NCBI GenBank assembly: GCA_015661555.1
Contig: DQVW01000030.1
Coordinates: forward strand, 1 to 14,307
Direction: 5' to 3'
DNA: 14,307 bases
DNA from: Methanothermococcus okinawensis
GTDB taxonomy: Archaea; AGJL01; Methanococci; Methanococcales; Methanococcaceae
In this document: piece by piece, positions 1 to 6,261 of the stretch
How positions within the stretch are numbered: the first letter of the stretch is position 1
How the letters are laid out: every line of letters begins with the position of its first letter
Position numbers and translations under genes: made by a program
Notes under the pieces: model-generated
Told to the model about the DNA's origin: nothing
Database searches by the model: none
The model's input: the letters and a program-made list of their open reading frames with translations, nothing else

Positions 1-39
1 AAAATCTTAGCGGATAACCAGAACGGTAGAGTCATACCC

Positions 40-675
40 CTATAACAATCTGTGAATAAGATGTAATACTATGGGTACTAGTGCAACGATAAATGCCCTC
101 TTTAAATCTAAATTTCTGGCATACTTTATTCCATAGGTCCATAGAACTAAGTTCCAGAGGAGGACTCCAATTTCAATTAAGGCCAGAGTATATTTCATAG
201 TCATTGGGATTAGAGAGGTGATGATCCTCCTTGCAACTTCAGGGTTCTTCAACTGCTCCGTGGCTAGGGTAGGTAACTCTAAACCTGAGAGGAAGTAGTA
301 ACTTATCAACATGGTGAGTAATACCCCCACAATATTGGGAAAGAAGCCGTAACCAATAAACTCCAAGGTCCTCTTAAAAGGACCCTTCCCCTTAAACAGT
401 ATAGAAACCAGGTGCATTATCCCGGCTACCAGCACCCATCCTATAAATCCACCTAAGAAGGATGTCAACAGGGCAAATACTAGAAACATGGATAGAAGTT
501 CTTGCATATCTGGGGGAAAGAAACTGGCCATTACAGAGAATTTGTAGTATGCATAGATGGTGTTGAGCACCGAGAGGGTGAGAACAATGAGAAAGGGTGT
601 TAAAAGGGAAGGTTCTCTATTGGAGAGCTCTCTAAAAAATTTATCTGGATCTAGGATTAGATCTCTTATATTCAT
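40..675 (-). CDS. Yip1-like multi-pass membrane protein
   Basis: A 211-residue integral membrane protein of unknown function that resembles the Yip1/YIPF membrane family. The N-terminal ~20 residues are hydrophilic (MNIRDLILDPDKFFREL, a 'P-x-x-FF' opening common in archaeal Yip1-domain proteins). About five hydrophobic segments follow, near residues 25-45, 61-92, 108-130, 159-182 and 192-210. No catalytic motif is visible. The ATG at 675 is preferred over the in-frame GTG at 678 because GGAGG at 683-687 sits seven bases upstream of it. It lies 48 bases after the cobT-family gene on the same strand and may be co-transcribed, although the A/T-rich gap could also hold its own promoter. Family assignment is from overall look (N-terminal motif plus helix pattern) and is moderate; biological role is unknown. 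Confidence 0.7.
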   Translation of the reverse strand: MNIRDLILDPDKFFRELSNREPSLLTPFLIVLTLSVLNTIYAYYKFSVMASFFPPDMQELLSMFLVFALLTSFLGGFIGWVLVAGIMHLVSILFKGKGPFKRTLEFIGYGFFPNIVGVLLTMLISYYFLSGLELPTLATEQLKNPEVARRIITSLIPMTMKYTLALIEIGVLLWNLVLWTYGIKYARNLDLKRAFIVALVPIVLHLIHRLL

Positions 676-723
676 CACTTTTCCTCCAGTATTTTTTTAA
701 TTAAGGATAAAAGTTAATAATTT

Positions 724-1824
724 TTATAGTTTTCTATTTCCGAACCATTTGTAGTAGTGACTCTCTACATAATCCCTTATATCTTCAGGGGAGAGCCCAT
801 TGAGATAGGAGTATATGGAGATTCCTCCGGCACCTACTCCTTCCTTTACAGCACCCCTGCAGTAGGCCCTCAACCCCTCTATCTTAGATCTCTCGTAGTG
901 AAACCTTGCGGCGTACACTGGTATATCCTCTCCTATCTCTTCCACTAACCCCTTTATATCTGAGTGCCTATCCCTAAGGAGGAACTCTGTAGTACCTAGG
1001 GAGATGTATCCTGAATCTAAAATACTCTCCTTTAACTTCCCCTCTATCTCCTTTATAACTGCAAGTACTGAGGCCATCTGGGTACCTCCACCTAGGATGA
1101 TATACTTTTTACATCTTACCAGTGAAAATACCATTCCCGCAACTACAGGCATCATCTTGTCTCCAACGGCGTTGAGTATATCAAATACATCCCTAGATTT
1201 TGCCCTCTTTAAACCCTCTCTAACAACTCTTAACTTCAACTCCCTGGGGTTCTTAAGGGAGCCGGAGCTTACCTTATCCTCTGCATCATACCCCAATCCC
1301 AGGAGCACCCCTAGGGCAGAGGTTGTACCTCCAGGTACACACTCCCCAATAACTGCAACCTGAAAATCCCCCTTAGCTCCCAACCTTCTTCCAATCTCCC
1401 TACCAACTTCAAAGAGCCTTCTAGAGTTCTCCATTGCAAGACCCTTAGAGATGTCCCCAGTAGGTCTTCTATCTACAGGGATGTAGGTAGAGGGAGGTAT
1501 CTTAGGTCTTACCAGGGCCCCAGCATCTACAGTTAAAACGGGGATATCCCTGAGATGAACATTTGCCCTGGTGATAGTGGCAGGACTTGGAGACATGGTG
1601 GCATCTACTGGGGGAGAGGGGAGGGATAGACTTCTTCCCCTTATCACCAACTCCATATCTGCAGCAGGGGTATACTCTATCACCTCCCTGTTAACCCCGG
1701 AGATAGGGAGATACCTGGTAGTCTCTATACTGGAGATAACTGAGATAAATAGGGGTTTTTTACCTCTGATACATTCTAAGAAGTTGCTATCTCCTAGGGA
1801 GATGATATCATCTGAGGGGGACAT
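724..1824 (-). CDS. cobT: CobT-type nicotinate-nucleotide phosphoribosyltransferase (UPF0284/TIGR00303)
   Basis: Predicted enzyme that transfers phosphoribose from nicotinate mononucleotide to a cobamide lower-ligand base, giving the alpha-nucleotide joined to the corrinoid during B12-type cofactor assembly; methanogens need this for methyltransferases. The 366-residue protein matches the archaeal/cyanobacterial class of this enzyme (the M. jannaschii MJ1598 type), distinct from the classical bacterial CobT in length. Visible glycine-rich motifs are IGECVPGGTTSALG at residues 159-172, LGGGTQMAS at 244-252 and EGVGAGG at 328-334. The ATG at 1824 is preferred because GAGGAGG lies about six bases upstream; the in-frame ATG at 1830 directly abuts that sequence. 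Its start lies inside the 3' end of the Fae-Hps gene (overlap 17 bases), so translation is probably coupled. Base specificity cannot be read from sequence. Confidence 0.88.
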   Translation of the reverse strand: MSPSDDIISLGDSNFLECIRGKKPLFISVISSIETTRYLPISGVNREVIEYTPAADMELVIRGRSLSLPSPPVDATMSPSPATITRANVHLRDIPVLTVDAGALVRPKIPPSTYIPVDRRPTGDISKGLAMENSRRLFEVGREIGRRLGAKGDFQVAVIGECVPGGTTSALGVLLGLGYDAEDKVSSGSLKNPRELKLRVVREGLKRAKSRDVFDILNAVGDKMMPVVAGMVFSLVRCKKYIILGGGTQMASVLAVIKEIEGKLKESILDSGYISLGTTEFLLRDRHSDIKGLVEEIGEDIPVYAARFHYERSKIEGLRAYCRGAVKEGVGAGGISIYSYLNGLSPEDIRDYVESHYYKWFGNRKL

Positions 1825-2956
1825 CCTCATCCTCCTCTAATCTGTACTGATCTATATCCTCTCCCAACTTATTTATGATAGCCCTTGCAACCCTACCAGG
1901 ATCCCTGGATCTTGTAATCCCCCTACCTACAACGATTATGTCATACTTCTCCTTTAACTCCTCTATTCTATCCAGGGTAACCCCTCCTGCTATACCTAGG
2001 AGGGGTCCCCTCTCTCCCTTAACCCCACTGTACTCCCTCATCGGTACCTTACCCTCCTCATCTATGGCCCTGTGTAGAAGTAGAACGTCAGGTTTTAACT
2101 TCAGGGAGTGGTATAGACCAAAGGGGTCACTTACATTTATGGTATCCAGGTAACTTATTATACCGCATCTCTCACACTCGTGGATACCTTTGAGTATAGT
2201 TTCCCTAGGTGCTGTACCACTTAAAATCACTGCATTTGCCGTGGATTCAAAGGCCATCCTCACCTCTACCCTCCCTGTATCCAAGGTCTTCAGATCTGCA
2301 ACTATGAAACCGTCGTATATCTCCCTTATACGCTCCACAACATCGATACCGTACTTCTTAATAAGGGGGGTACCTGCCTCAACTATTATCCTGTCACTTG
2401 GTGGAAGGGACTCTAGCACGTACTCCACATTTTCCATAGAGGGTATGTCCAGTGCAACCTGAAGATATGGTGGCCTCTCCAACCTGATATCTCTAAAGCC
2501 AACGAGGGGGTGAATAGCCCTGTACTTCTCCTTCCTGATCTTCTCCCTTGAGGGGTAGTCGTCTAGGGCCCTCTTTATAGCCAACCTTGTAGCACCGTAG
2601 TAGTAATGGAAGAGCTTCCTCCTGTTTAGGAGGGTATAGGGAACATCTGGTACAGAGACTGTTACTATCAACTTCAGATCCTCCTCCAGTTCTAAGTCTG
2701 CAACAGCCTTTGCCACTCCATATTGTATGGGACCATGGAGAAGGTTACACTGGATATCACTTGTTAAGGTGTTCCTGGGTACTACCAAGGTTAAGGGTTT
2801 CACTATAAGGTTGTCCCTTAGATTTGCCAGGATAGGGGTAGGTACCCTTGTTAACGCATTACTAAATACAGTGTCAATCTTCTCTCCCCTACCTATCACC
2901 AGGTTAACAATGGCAACAATATCCCTTCCAAGTACTGCCTCACCAAACTTCAACAT
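1808..2956 (-). CDS. fae-hps: Bifunctional Fae-Hps: formaldehyde-activating enzyme / 3-hexulose-6-phosphate synthase
   Basis: A 382-residue fusion. Residues 1 to ~155 are a Fae domain, which in other organisms condenses formaldehyde with tetrahydromethanopterin. Residues ~164-382 are hexulose-6-phosphate synthase of the OMP decarboxylase superfamily, which interconverts ribulose-5-phosphate plus formaldehyde with hexulose-6-phosphate. In methanogens this route is thought to supply ribose phosphate from hexose phosphate, with Fae capturing the released formaldehyde. Fae-like landmarks are NALTR (33-37), KPLTLVVP (53-60) and VAKAVAD (81-87). Hps landmarks are LQVALDIP (165-172), EAGTPLIKKYG (193-203), the acidic D-x-K-x-x-D set D221/K223/D226, GIAGG (321-325) and VVGRGIT (342-348). 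Oddity: where classical Fae has its catalytic His in an AHID context, this protein reads AIVN (Ile16), so the first activity is doubtful. It overlaps the downstream cobT-family gene. The Shine-Dalgarno is weak (AGGGG, six bases from the ATG). Confidence 0.92.
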   Translation of the reverse strand: MLKFGEAVLGRDIVAIVNLVIGRGEKIDTVFSNALTRVPTPILANLRDNLIVKPLTLVVPRNTLTSDIQCNLLHGPIQYGVAKAVADLELEEDLKLIVTVSVPDVPYTLLNRRKLFHYYYGATRLAIKRALDDYPSREKIRKEKYRAIHPLVGFRDIRLERPPYLQVALDIPSMENVEYVLESLPPSDRIIVEAGTPLIKKYGIDVVERIREIYDGFIVADLKTLDTGRVEVRMAFESTANAVILSGTAPRETILKGIHECERCGIISYLDTINVSDPFGLYHSLKLKPDVLLLHRAIDEEGKVPMREYSGVKGERGPLLGIAGGVTLDRIEELKEKYDIIVVGRGITRSRDPGRVARAIINKLGEDIDQYRLEEDEDVPLR

Positions 2957-3030
2957 AGGGGTCCCCTTAAAATGCTTTTAATATCTTCCTATGATCCATT
3001 CTTTTTATTAGTATTTAGAAGGTGGTAGAT
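2957..3030. promoter_or_regulatory. Divergent promoter region between fae-hps and a small orphan gene
   Basis: A 74-base gap separates the minus-strand fae-hps start from the plus-strand small gene. It holds A/T-rich TATA-like stretches usable in either direction (around 2975-2985 and 3001-3012). Immediately before the fae-hps start codon, 2957-2967 is an 11-base odd palindrome, AGGGGTCCCCT, one arm of which would be the fae-hps Shine-Dalgarno. On the plus strand, AAGGTGGT at 3019-3026 is the Shine-Dalgarno of the small gene. The exact TATA boxes are not certain. Confidence 0.45.
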
Positions 3031-3324
3031 ATGAAGATAATGATAGATGGGGTGTTCTACACCAGGGAGAAAATAGACTTTAAAAGGGTACTTGAGGGAA
3101 TACTGGAGATCCTTGGAGATGATGTTGTGGTAAGATCTCTGGAGTTCCCAGAGATTGGAATGGTTGTTGGAGATACCTACTACTACAGATGTGGATTTAC
3201 CCTAGACAAGGAGGTAAAATACAGGCCTAAAGAGGAGGAACTTAGGGAGATAAGGGAGAAAATAAGAAACCTGTTTCCAGAGGATACCATCGTTTACTCC
3301 CTCAAGTGTGAGTTGTACGAGTAA
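3031..3324 (+). CDS. Uncharacterised 97-residue protein
   Basis: I do not recognise this protein. It is small, soluble and charged, with a predicted alternating beta/alpha look: short beta-type stretches (IMIDGVFY, VVVRSLEF, GMVVGDTYYYRCGF), then a strongly charged helix (about residues 62-80, rich in Glu/Arg/Lys) and a short C-terminal strand. It has two cysteines and no recognisable metal or nucleotide motif. The ATG at 3031 is chosen because GGTGGT six bases upstream is a good Shine-Dalgarno; the in-frame GTG at 3022 lies inside that Shine-Dalgarno and is unlikely to be the start. It is transcribed away from fae-hps and sits 67 bases before the importer lipoprotein gene, whose own strong promoter follows, so it is probably a separate unit. 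Compact acyl-carrier-like or ACT-like folds cannot be excluded. Confidence 0.7.
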   Translation: MKIMIDGVFYTREKIDFKRVLEGILEILGDDVVVRSLEFPEIGMVVGDTYYYRCGFTLDKEVKYRPKEEELREIREKIRNLFPEDTIVYSLKCELYE

Positions 3325-3326
3325 TA

Positions 3327-3338
3327 TTTTTATATATG
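3327..3338 (+). promoter_or_regulatory. TATA box of the ABC importer operon
   Basis: TTTTTATATATG is a strong archaeal TATA-box match 53 bases upstream of the importer lipoprotein start. The usual 22-27 base spacing puts transcription start near 3358-3362, leaving a leader of about 30 bases that contains the GGAA-N6-TTCC palindrome and then the Shine-Dalgarno GGGGTGGT (3380-3387). Confidence 0.6.
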
Positions 3339-3365
3339 CAGTATACCTCATAATATATTTTGGTA

Positions 3366-3379
3366 GGAAAATATTTTCC
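3366..3379. promoter_or_regulatory. Putative NrpR nitrogen-repressor operator (GGAA-N6-TTCC)
   Basis: GGAAAATATTTTCC is a perfect 14-base palindrome and exactly fits the GGAA-N6-TTCC form established for the NrpR operators of methanococcal nif and glnA genes. It lies about 5-20 bases after the predicted transcription start and directly before the Shine-Dalgarno, a position where a bound repressor would block initiation or early elongation. In that system 2-oxoglutarate accumulating under nitrogen limitation releases the repressor. Binding here is inferred from sequence only; no nrpR gene is in the window. Confidence 0.6.
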
Positions 3380-3391
3380 GGGGTGGTTTAA

Positions 3392-4657
3392 ATGTGGAAG
3401 AAGGTACTTGGAGTAGGGGTGTTAATACTAGCTCTTTTAATGGCAGGGTGTATTAACACCGGTACAGGGCAGGGAGGTACCACATCTGAGAAGGTGATAA
3501 AGGTAGGGGCCCTCTTAGACTTCTCAGGCCCCCTGTCCACCCATGGTATAGATACTAAAAATAACCTGGAGTTGGCCAAGGAGGACATAGAGAGGTACTT
3601 TAAAGAGCACAACATGCCCTATAGGGTGGAGATCCTGCCAGAGGATACGAGATTAGACCCTAACTTGGCACTTCAGAAGGTTCAACTTTTAAGGGGAAGA
3701 GGTGTAAACCTCTTCATCGGTCCACTATCAAGTAGTGAGGTCAAAACCGTACTGCCCTACACACTCTCCAACAAGATAATTGTCATCTCCCCCTCCTCTA
3801 CGGCGCTACCTGCACTGATAGGTGCAACAAGCCCTGAGCAGAAGAAGTATCTCTACAGGTTCGTTGCCAGTGACGACCTCCAGGGTGAGGCCATAGCAAG
3901 TTTAGTGGCAGATCTAGGTATTGAGGACGTGGTAATACTCTACAGGGATGATGCCTGGGGTAAGGGGCTTTCACAGGAGACCAAGAAGAACCTTCCAAAT
4001 TACGGAGTAAATGTTAGGGATTACATAGCCTACCCAAGTAACCCCTCACCTGCAGATTGGTCACCCTACATAACCAAGTTGGAGGAGGATGTGAAGGAGG
4101 CTATTAACTCCAAGGGTAAGGATAAGGTAGGGGTTATATACATAGGATTTGAAGAGGGGGCAACCCTCTTCTCCCAGATTCCAGAGGACTCCATACTACT
4201 AAATGTTAAATGGATAGGATCTGACGGTATAGTAAAAAGTGATAAACTCCTGGAGTTGAAGGAGAAGACCTCAAAGGTTGGAATGTACAGTACCATCTTT
4301 GAATCAGAGGGTCCCCAGGAGTACATCAACAGATACAGGGAGAGGTTTGGAGGTACACCAACGTCCTACGGTATTATATCCTACGACGCCCTCTGGGTAT
4401 TAACCATGGCCTACGTAGAGACCCTGGAGTCAGAGGGTAAGTACGACGCAGATGTTATGACAGAGAAGATAAAGGAGGTAATCCAGAAATACAACAATGG
4501 AGAGTACGGTGTAAAGCCACTCTCTGGAAAGATAGTACTTAACGAATACAACGACAGGGCCAGTGGGGATTACGCCATATACATGGTTACAGAGGATGGA
4601 TGGGTAAAGGCAGGTATCTGGAGGTATGAGACTAAGAAGGTGGAGTGGCTGAAGTAA
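3392..4657 (+). CDS. livJ: ABC importer substrate-binding lipoprotein (LivJ/K, UrtA-like)
   Basis: Extracytoplasmic receptor of a branched-chain amino acid/urea/amide-type ABC importer, 421 residues. The N-terminus is a lipoprotein signal: charged MWKK, a hydrophobic core, then lipobox LMAGC with Cys20 as the lipid attachment site, followed by a Gly/Thr/Ser-rich linker (21-33). From about residue 36 the Peripla_BP_6 two-lobe fold begins (KVIKVGALLDFSGPLSTHG), with typical stretches such as EDTRLDPNLALQKVQLL, NLFIGPLSSSEV, VVILYRDDAWGKGL and YDALWVLTMAY. It is the first gene of the importer operon and the one next to the TATA box and GGAA-N6-TTCC palindrome. The substrate cannot be read from sequence: leucine-type amino acids, urea and short amides all use this receptor family. 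The putative nitrogen operator favours a nitrogen source. Confidence 0.9.
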   Translation: MWKKVLGVGVLILALLMAGCINTGTGQGGTTSEKVIKVGALLDFSGPLSTHGIDTKNNLELAKEDIERYFKEHNMPYRVEILPEDTRLDPNLALQKVQLLRGRGVNLFIGPLSSSEVKTVLPYTLSNKIIVISPSSTALPALIGATSPEQKKYLYRFVASDDLQGEAIASLVADLGIEDVVILYRDDAWGKGLSQETKKNLPNYGVNVRDYIAYPSNPSPADWSPYITKLEEDVKEAINSKGKDKVGVIYIGFEEGATLFSQIPEDSILLNVKWIGSDGIVKSDKLLELKEKTSKVGMYSTIFESEGPQEYINRYRERFGGTPTSYGIISYDALWVLTMAYVETLESEGKYDADVMTEKIKEVIQKYNNGEYGVKPLSGKIVLNEYNDRASGDYAIYMVTEDGWVKAGIWRYETKKVEWLK

Positions 4658-4660
4658 TCC

Positions 4661-4672
4661 CCTCTCTTTTTT
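4661..4672 (+). terminator. T-rich tract after the lipoprotein gene
   Basis: CCTCTCTTTTTT begins four bases after the lipoprotein stop codon. Archaeal RNA polymerase terminates on T-rich runs without a hairpin. Partial termination here would raise binding-protein mRNA over that of the membrane and ATPase genes, a common pattern in ABC importers. Strength is not known. Confidence 0.35.
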
Positions 4673-4678
4673 AATTAA

Positions 4679-4717
4679 TTATTTATACAACAATTATCAT
4701 AAAAAATTATGACAATT
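4679..4717 (+). promoter_or_regulatory. Possible internal promoter with inverted repeat ahead of livG
   Basis: The 96-base gap between the lipoprotein gene and livG holds a TATA-like TTATTTATAC at 4679-4688. Directly after it lies an inverted repeat: AATTATCATAA (4692-4702) and TTATGACAATT (4707-4717), separated by AAAA. The arms match at 10 of 11 positions. A start placed 25 bases after the TATA-like site would fall in the right arm, so a bound regulator would block it. The repeat differs from GGAA-N6-TTCC, so the regulator, if any, is a different one. Alternatively the arms form an RNA hairpin at the operon gap. Confidence 0.4.
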
Positions 4718-4753
4718 CTATTTTTTTACTATCTTATTTCTCAGGTGGATGTC

Positions 4754-5515
4754 ATGATTCTTTTGGAGACTAAGAACCTATGTAAATCCTTCGATGGGGT
4801 AAAGGCCCTTGACAACGTAAGTATAGAGGTGGAGAGAAATAAACTGACACTTGTTATGGGGCCCAATGGAAGTGGTAAGTCCACACTAATCAACGCCATA
4901 TCTGGCTTTATAAAGGTAGACTCTGGTAAGGTGATATTTGAAGACAGGGATATAACAAACAGGGAACCTCACGAGATTTACAACTACGGTATAGTGAGAA
5001 CCTTTCAGAACCCTGAACCTTTAAAGTCCATGACAGTTCTTGAGAACGTTCTCATAGGTAGAAAGCACAGTGGTGAGGAGATTACAAATGCCCTCTTTAC
5101 CAGTAGGTGGATGAAGGAAGAGGAGGAGTTAGTGGAGAGGGCCTTTAAGATACTGGAGTTTTTAAAGTTGGATCACAGATGGGACCACCCCTCCAGGGCT
5201 CTAAGTGGTGGCCAGATGAAGTTGTTGGAGATAGGGAGGGCGCTTATAACAGATCCAAAACTTATCATAATGGATGAACCTATCGCCGGGGTAGCTCCCG
5301 GCCTCGCCCATGACATCTTCTCCCATGTTGTTGAGCTGAAGAATAAGGGTATATCCTTTTTAATAGTAGAGCACCGTTTAGATATTGTATTAAAGTACGT
5401 GGACAACCTCTACGTTATGTTCAACGGTTCTGTCATAGCCCATGGAAAAGGTAGAGATGAAATTGAAAAGGTACTAAATGATCCAAAAGTTATAGAGGTG
5501 TATATAGGTGATTAA
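4754..5515 (+). CDS. livG: ABC importer ATP-binding protein, LivG family
   Basis: Cytoplasmic ATPase subunit, 253 residues, paired with LivF to drive import through LivH/LivM. All nucleotide-binding motifs are present: Walker A GPNGSGKST (36-44), Q-loop Gln85 in TFQNP, signature LSGGQ (150-154), Walker B IIMDEP (171-176) and switch His207 in EHR. The IAGVAPG stretch after Walker B is typical of LivG. The ATG at 4754 is preferred: AGGTGG at 4743-4748 is its Shine-Dalgarno, while the longer reading from 4709 adds residues (MTILFFYYLIS...) that have no counterpart in the family and runs back through the inverted repeat. Its stop overlaps the start of livF by eight bases, implying coupled translation. 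Confidence 0.92.
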   Translation: MILLETKNLCKSFDGVKALDNVSIEVERNKLTLVMGPNGSGKSTLINAISGFIKVDSGKVIFEDRDITNREPHEIYNYGIVRTFQNPEPLKSMTVLENVLIGRKHSGEEITNALFTSRWMKEEEELVERAFKILEFLKLDHRWDHPSRALSGGQMKLLEIGRALITDPKLIIMDEPIAGVAPGLAHDIFSHVVELKNKGISFLIVEHRLDIVLKYVDNLYVMFNGSVIAHGKGRDEIEKVLNDPKVIEVYIGD

Positions 5516-6230
5516 GGTCGAAAAACTTAACTCAGGATATGGAAAGTTACAGATCCTCTTTGATATAGATCTAGAGGTACCTAGGGGAGAGATAACCACC
5601 ATAGTAGGCCCAAATGGCAGTGGTAAATCCACCTTCCTTAAATCCCTCTTCGGTCTTACAGATATCTTCTCAGGTAGGATAACCTACCAGGGAAAGGATA
5701 TTACCTATATACCACCTCATGAGAAGACCAAGATGGGTATCTCCTATCTACCTCAGACAAACAACGTATTTACAAACCTCACTGTAAGGGAGAACCTGAG
5801 GATAGCGGGCTATATACTTAACGGGGAGGAGTTGGAGGAGAGGATAAACTTCGCCTTAGAGGTATTCCCAGAACTTAGGGGCATACTGGATAGGAAGGCT
5901 GGATCCCTCAGTGGGGGACAGAGACAGATGCTTGCAATGGCAACAGCCCTTGTAAGGAAGACCAAGATACTGATGTTAGATGAACCTACTGCACAACTGT
6001 CTCCAAAACTTGCCCAGGTCATATTTGACAAGATAGTGGAGTTAAGGGATAACTACGATATTACCCCTCTACTGGTGGAACAGAATGCAAAGAGGGCACT
6101 GGAGATAAGTGATGTAGGTTATATGTTTGTCAGTGGTAGGGTGGCCTATGGAGGTTCAGCTGAATCTCTTCTAAACCATGAGAAGTTCCAAAGTTACTTC
6201 CTAGGTGTAGTAGGTATCGAGGAGTGTTAA
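5508..6230 (+). CDS. livF: ABC importer ATP-binding protein, LivF family
   Basis: Second ATPase subunit of the importer, 240 residues, usual LivF length. Motifs are Walker A GPNGSGKST (34-42), Q-loop Gln83 in LPQ, signature LSGGQ (134-138), and Walker B ILMLDEP (154-160). The switch position reads VEQN (Gln192) instead of His, which is the normal LivF variant and marks this subunit as LivF rather than LivG. It starts with GTG at 5508, inside the livG end, with AGGTG at 5496-5500 as Shine-Dalgarno. It is followed by an unusual double T-run before livH. Confidence 0.92.
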   Translation: MIKVEKLNSGYGKLQILFDIDLEVPRGEITTIVGPNGSGKSTFLKSLFGLTDIFSGRITYQGKDITYIPPHEKTKMGISYLPQTNNVFTNLTVRENLRIAGYILNGEELEERINFALEVFPELRGILDRKAGSLSGGQRQMLAMATALVRKTKILMLDEPTAQLSPKLAQVIFDKIVELRDNYDITPLLVEQNAKRALEISDVGYMFVSGRVAYGGSAESLLNHEKFQSYFLGVVGIEEC

Positions 6231-6233
6231 AGA

Positions 6234-6248
6234 TTTTTTTATTTTTTT
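6234..6248 (+). terminator. T7-A-T7 tract between livF and livH
   Basis: Four bases after the livF stop codon the coding strand reads seven T, one A, seven T, with the livH Shine-Dalgarno following at once. Such a tract is a likely intrinsic pause or termination signal in archaea. As livH and livM are needed with livF, full termination is unlikely; partial attenuation is possible. No hairpin precedes it. Confidence 0.4.
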
Positions 6249-6261
6249 AATGGTGATAGGG

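Noticed and set aside
1..45. Possible gene end at the left edge: a plus-strand frame reads ...KILADNQNGRVIPL and stops at 43-45; on the minus strand an ATG at 33-35 could begin another gene (MTLPFWLSAKI...).
   Set aside because: Only 11-15 codons are visible in either case, and neither has a recognisable motif or strong start signal, so I cannot support one over the other.
1004..2462. Several open frames on the plus strand (for example 1004-1363, 1571-1840, 1875-2153, 2190-2462).
   Set aside because: They are antisense to well-supported cobT-family and fae-hps genes, lack Shine-Dalgarno sequences and have no family resemblance.
3352..3359. Second AT-only palindrome AATATATT as an alternative TATA box for the importer operon.
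   Set aside because: Its predicted start would fall about at the Shine-Dalgarno, leaving no usable leader; the TTTTTATATATG site upstream fits better.
3798..4329. Minus-strand frames inside the importer lipoprotein gene.
   Set aside because: No start signals or recognisable protein; the plus-strand receptor is fully supported.
4709..4753. N-terminal extension of LivG from the ATG at 4709.
   Set aside because: It would start within the right arm of the inverted repeat, lacks a Shine-Dalgarno and adds residues not seen in LivG proteins; the ATG at 4754 has a good site.
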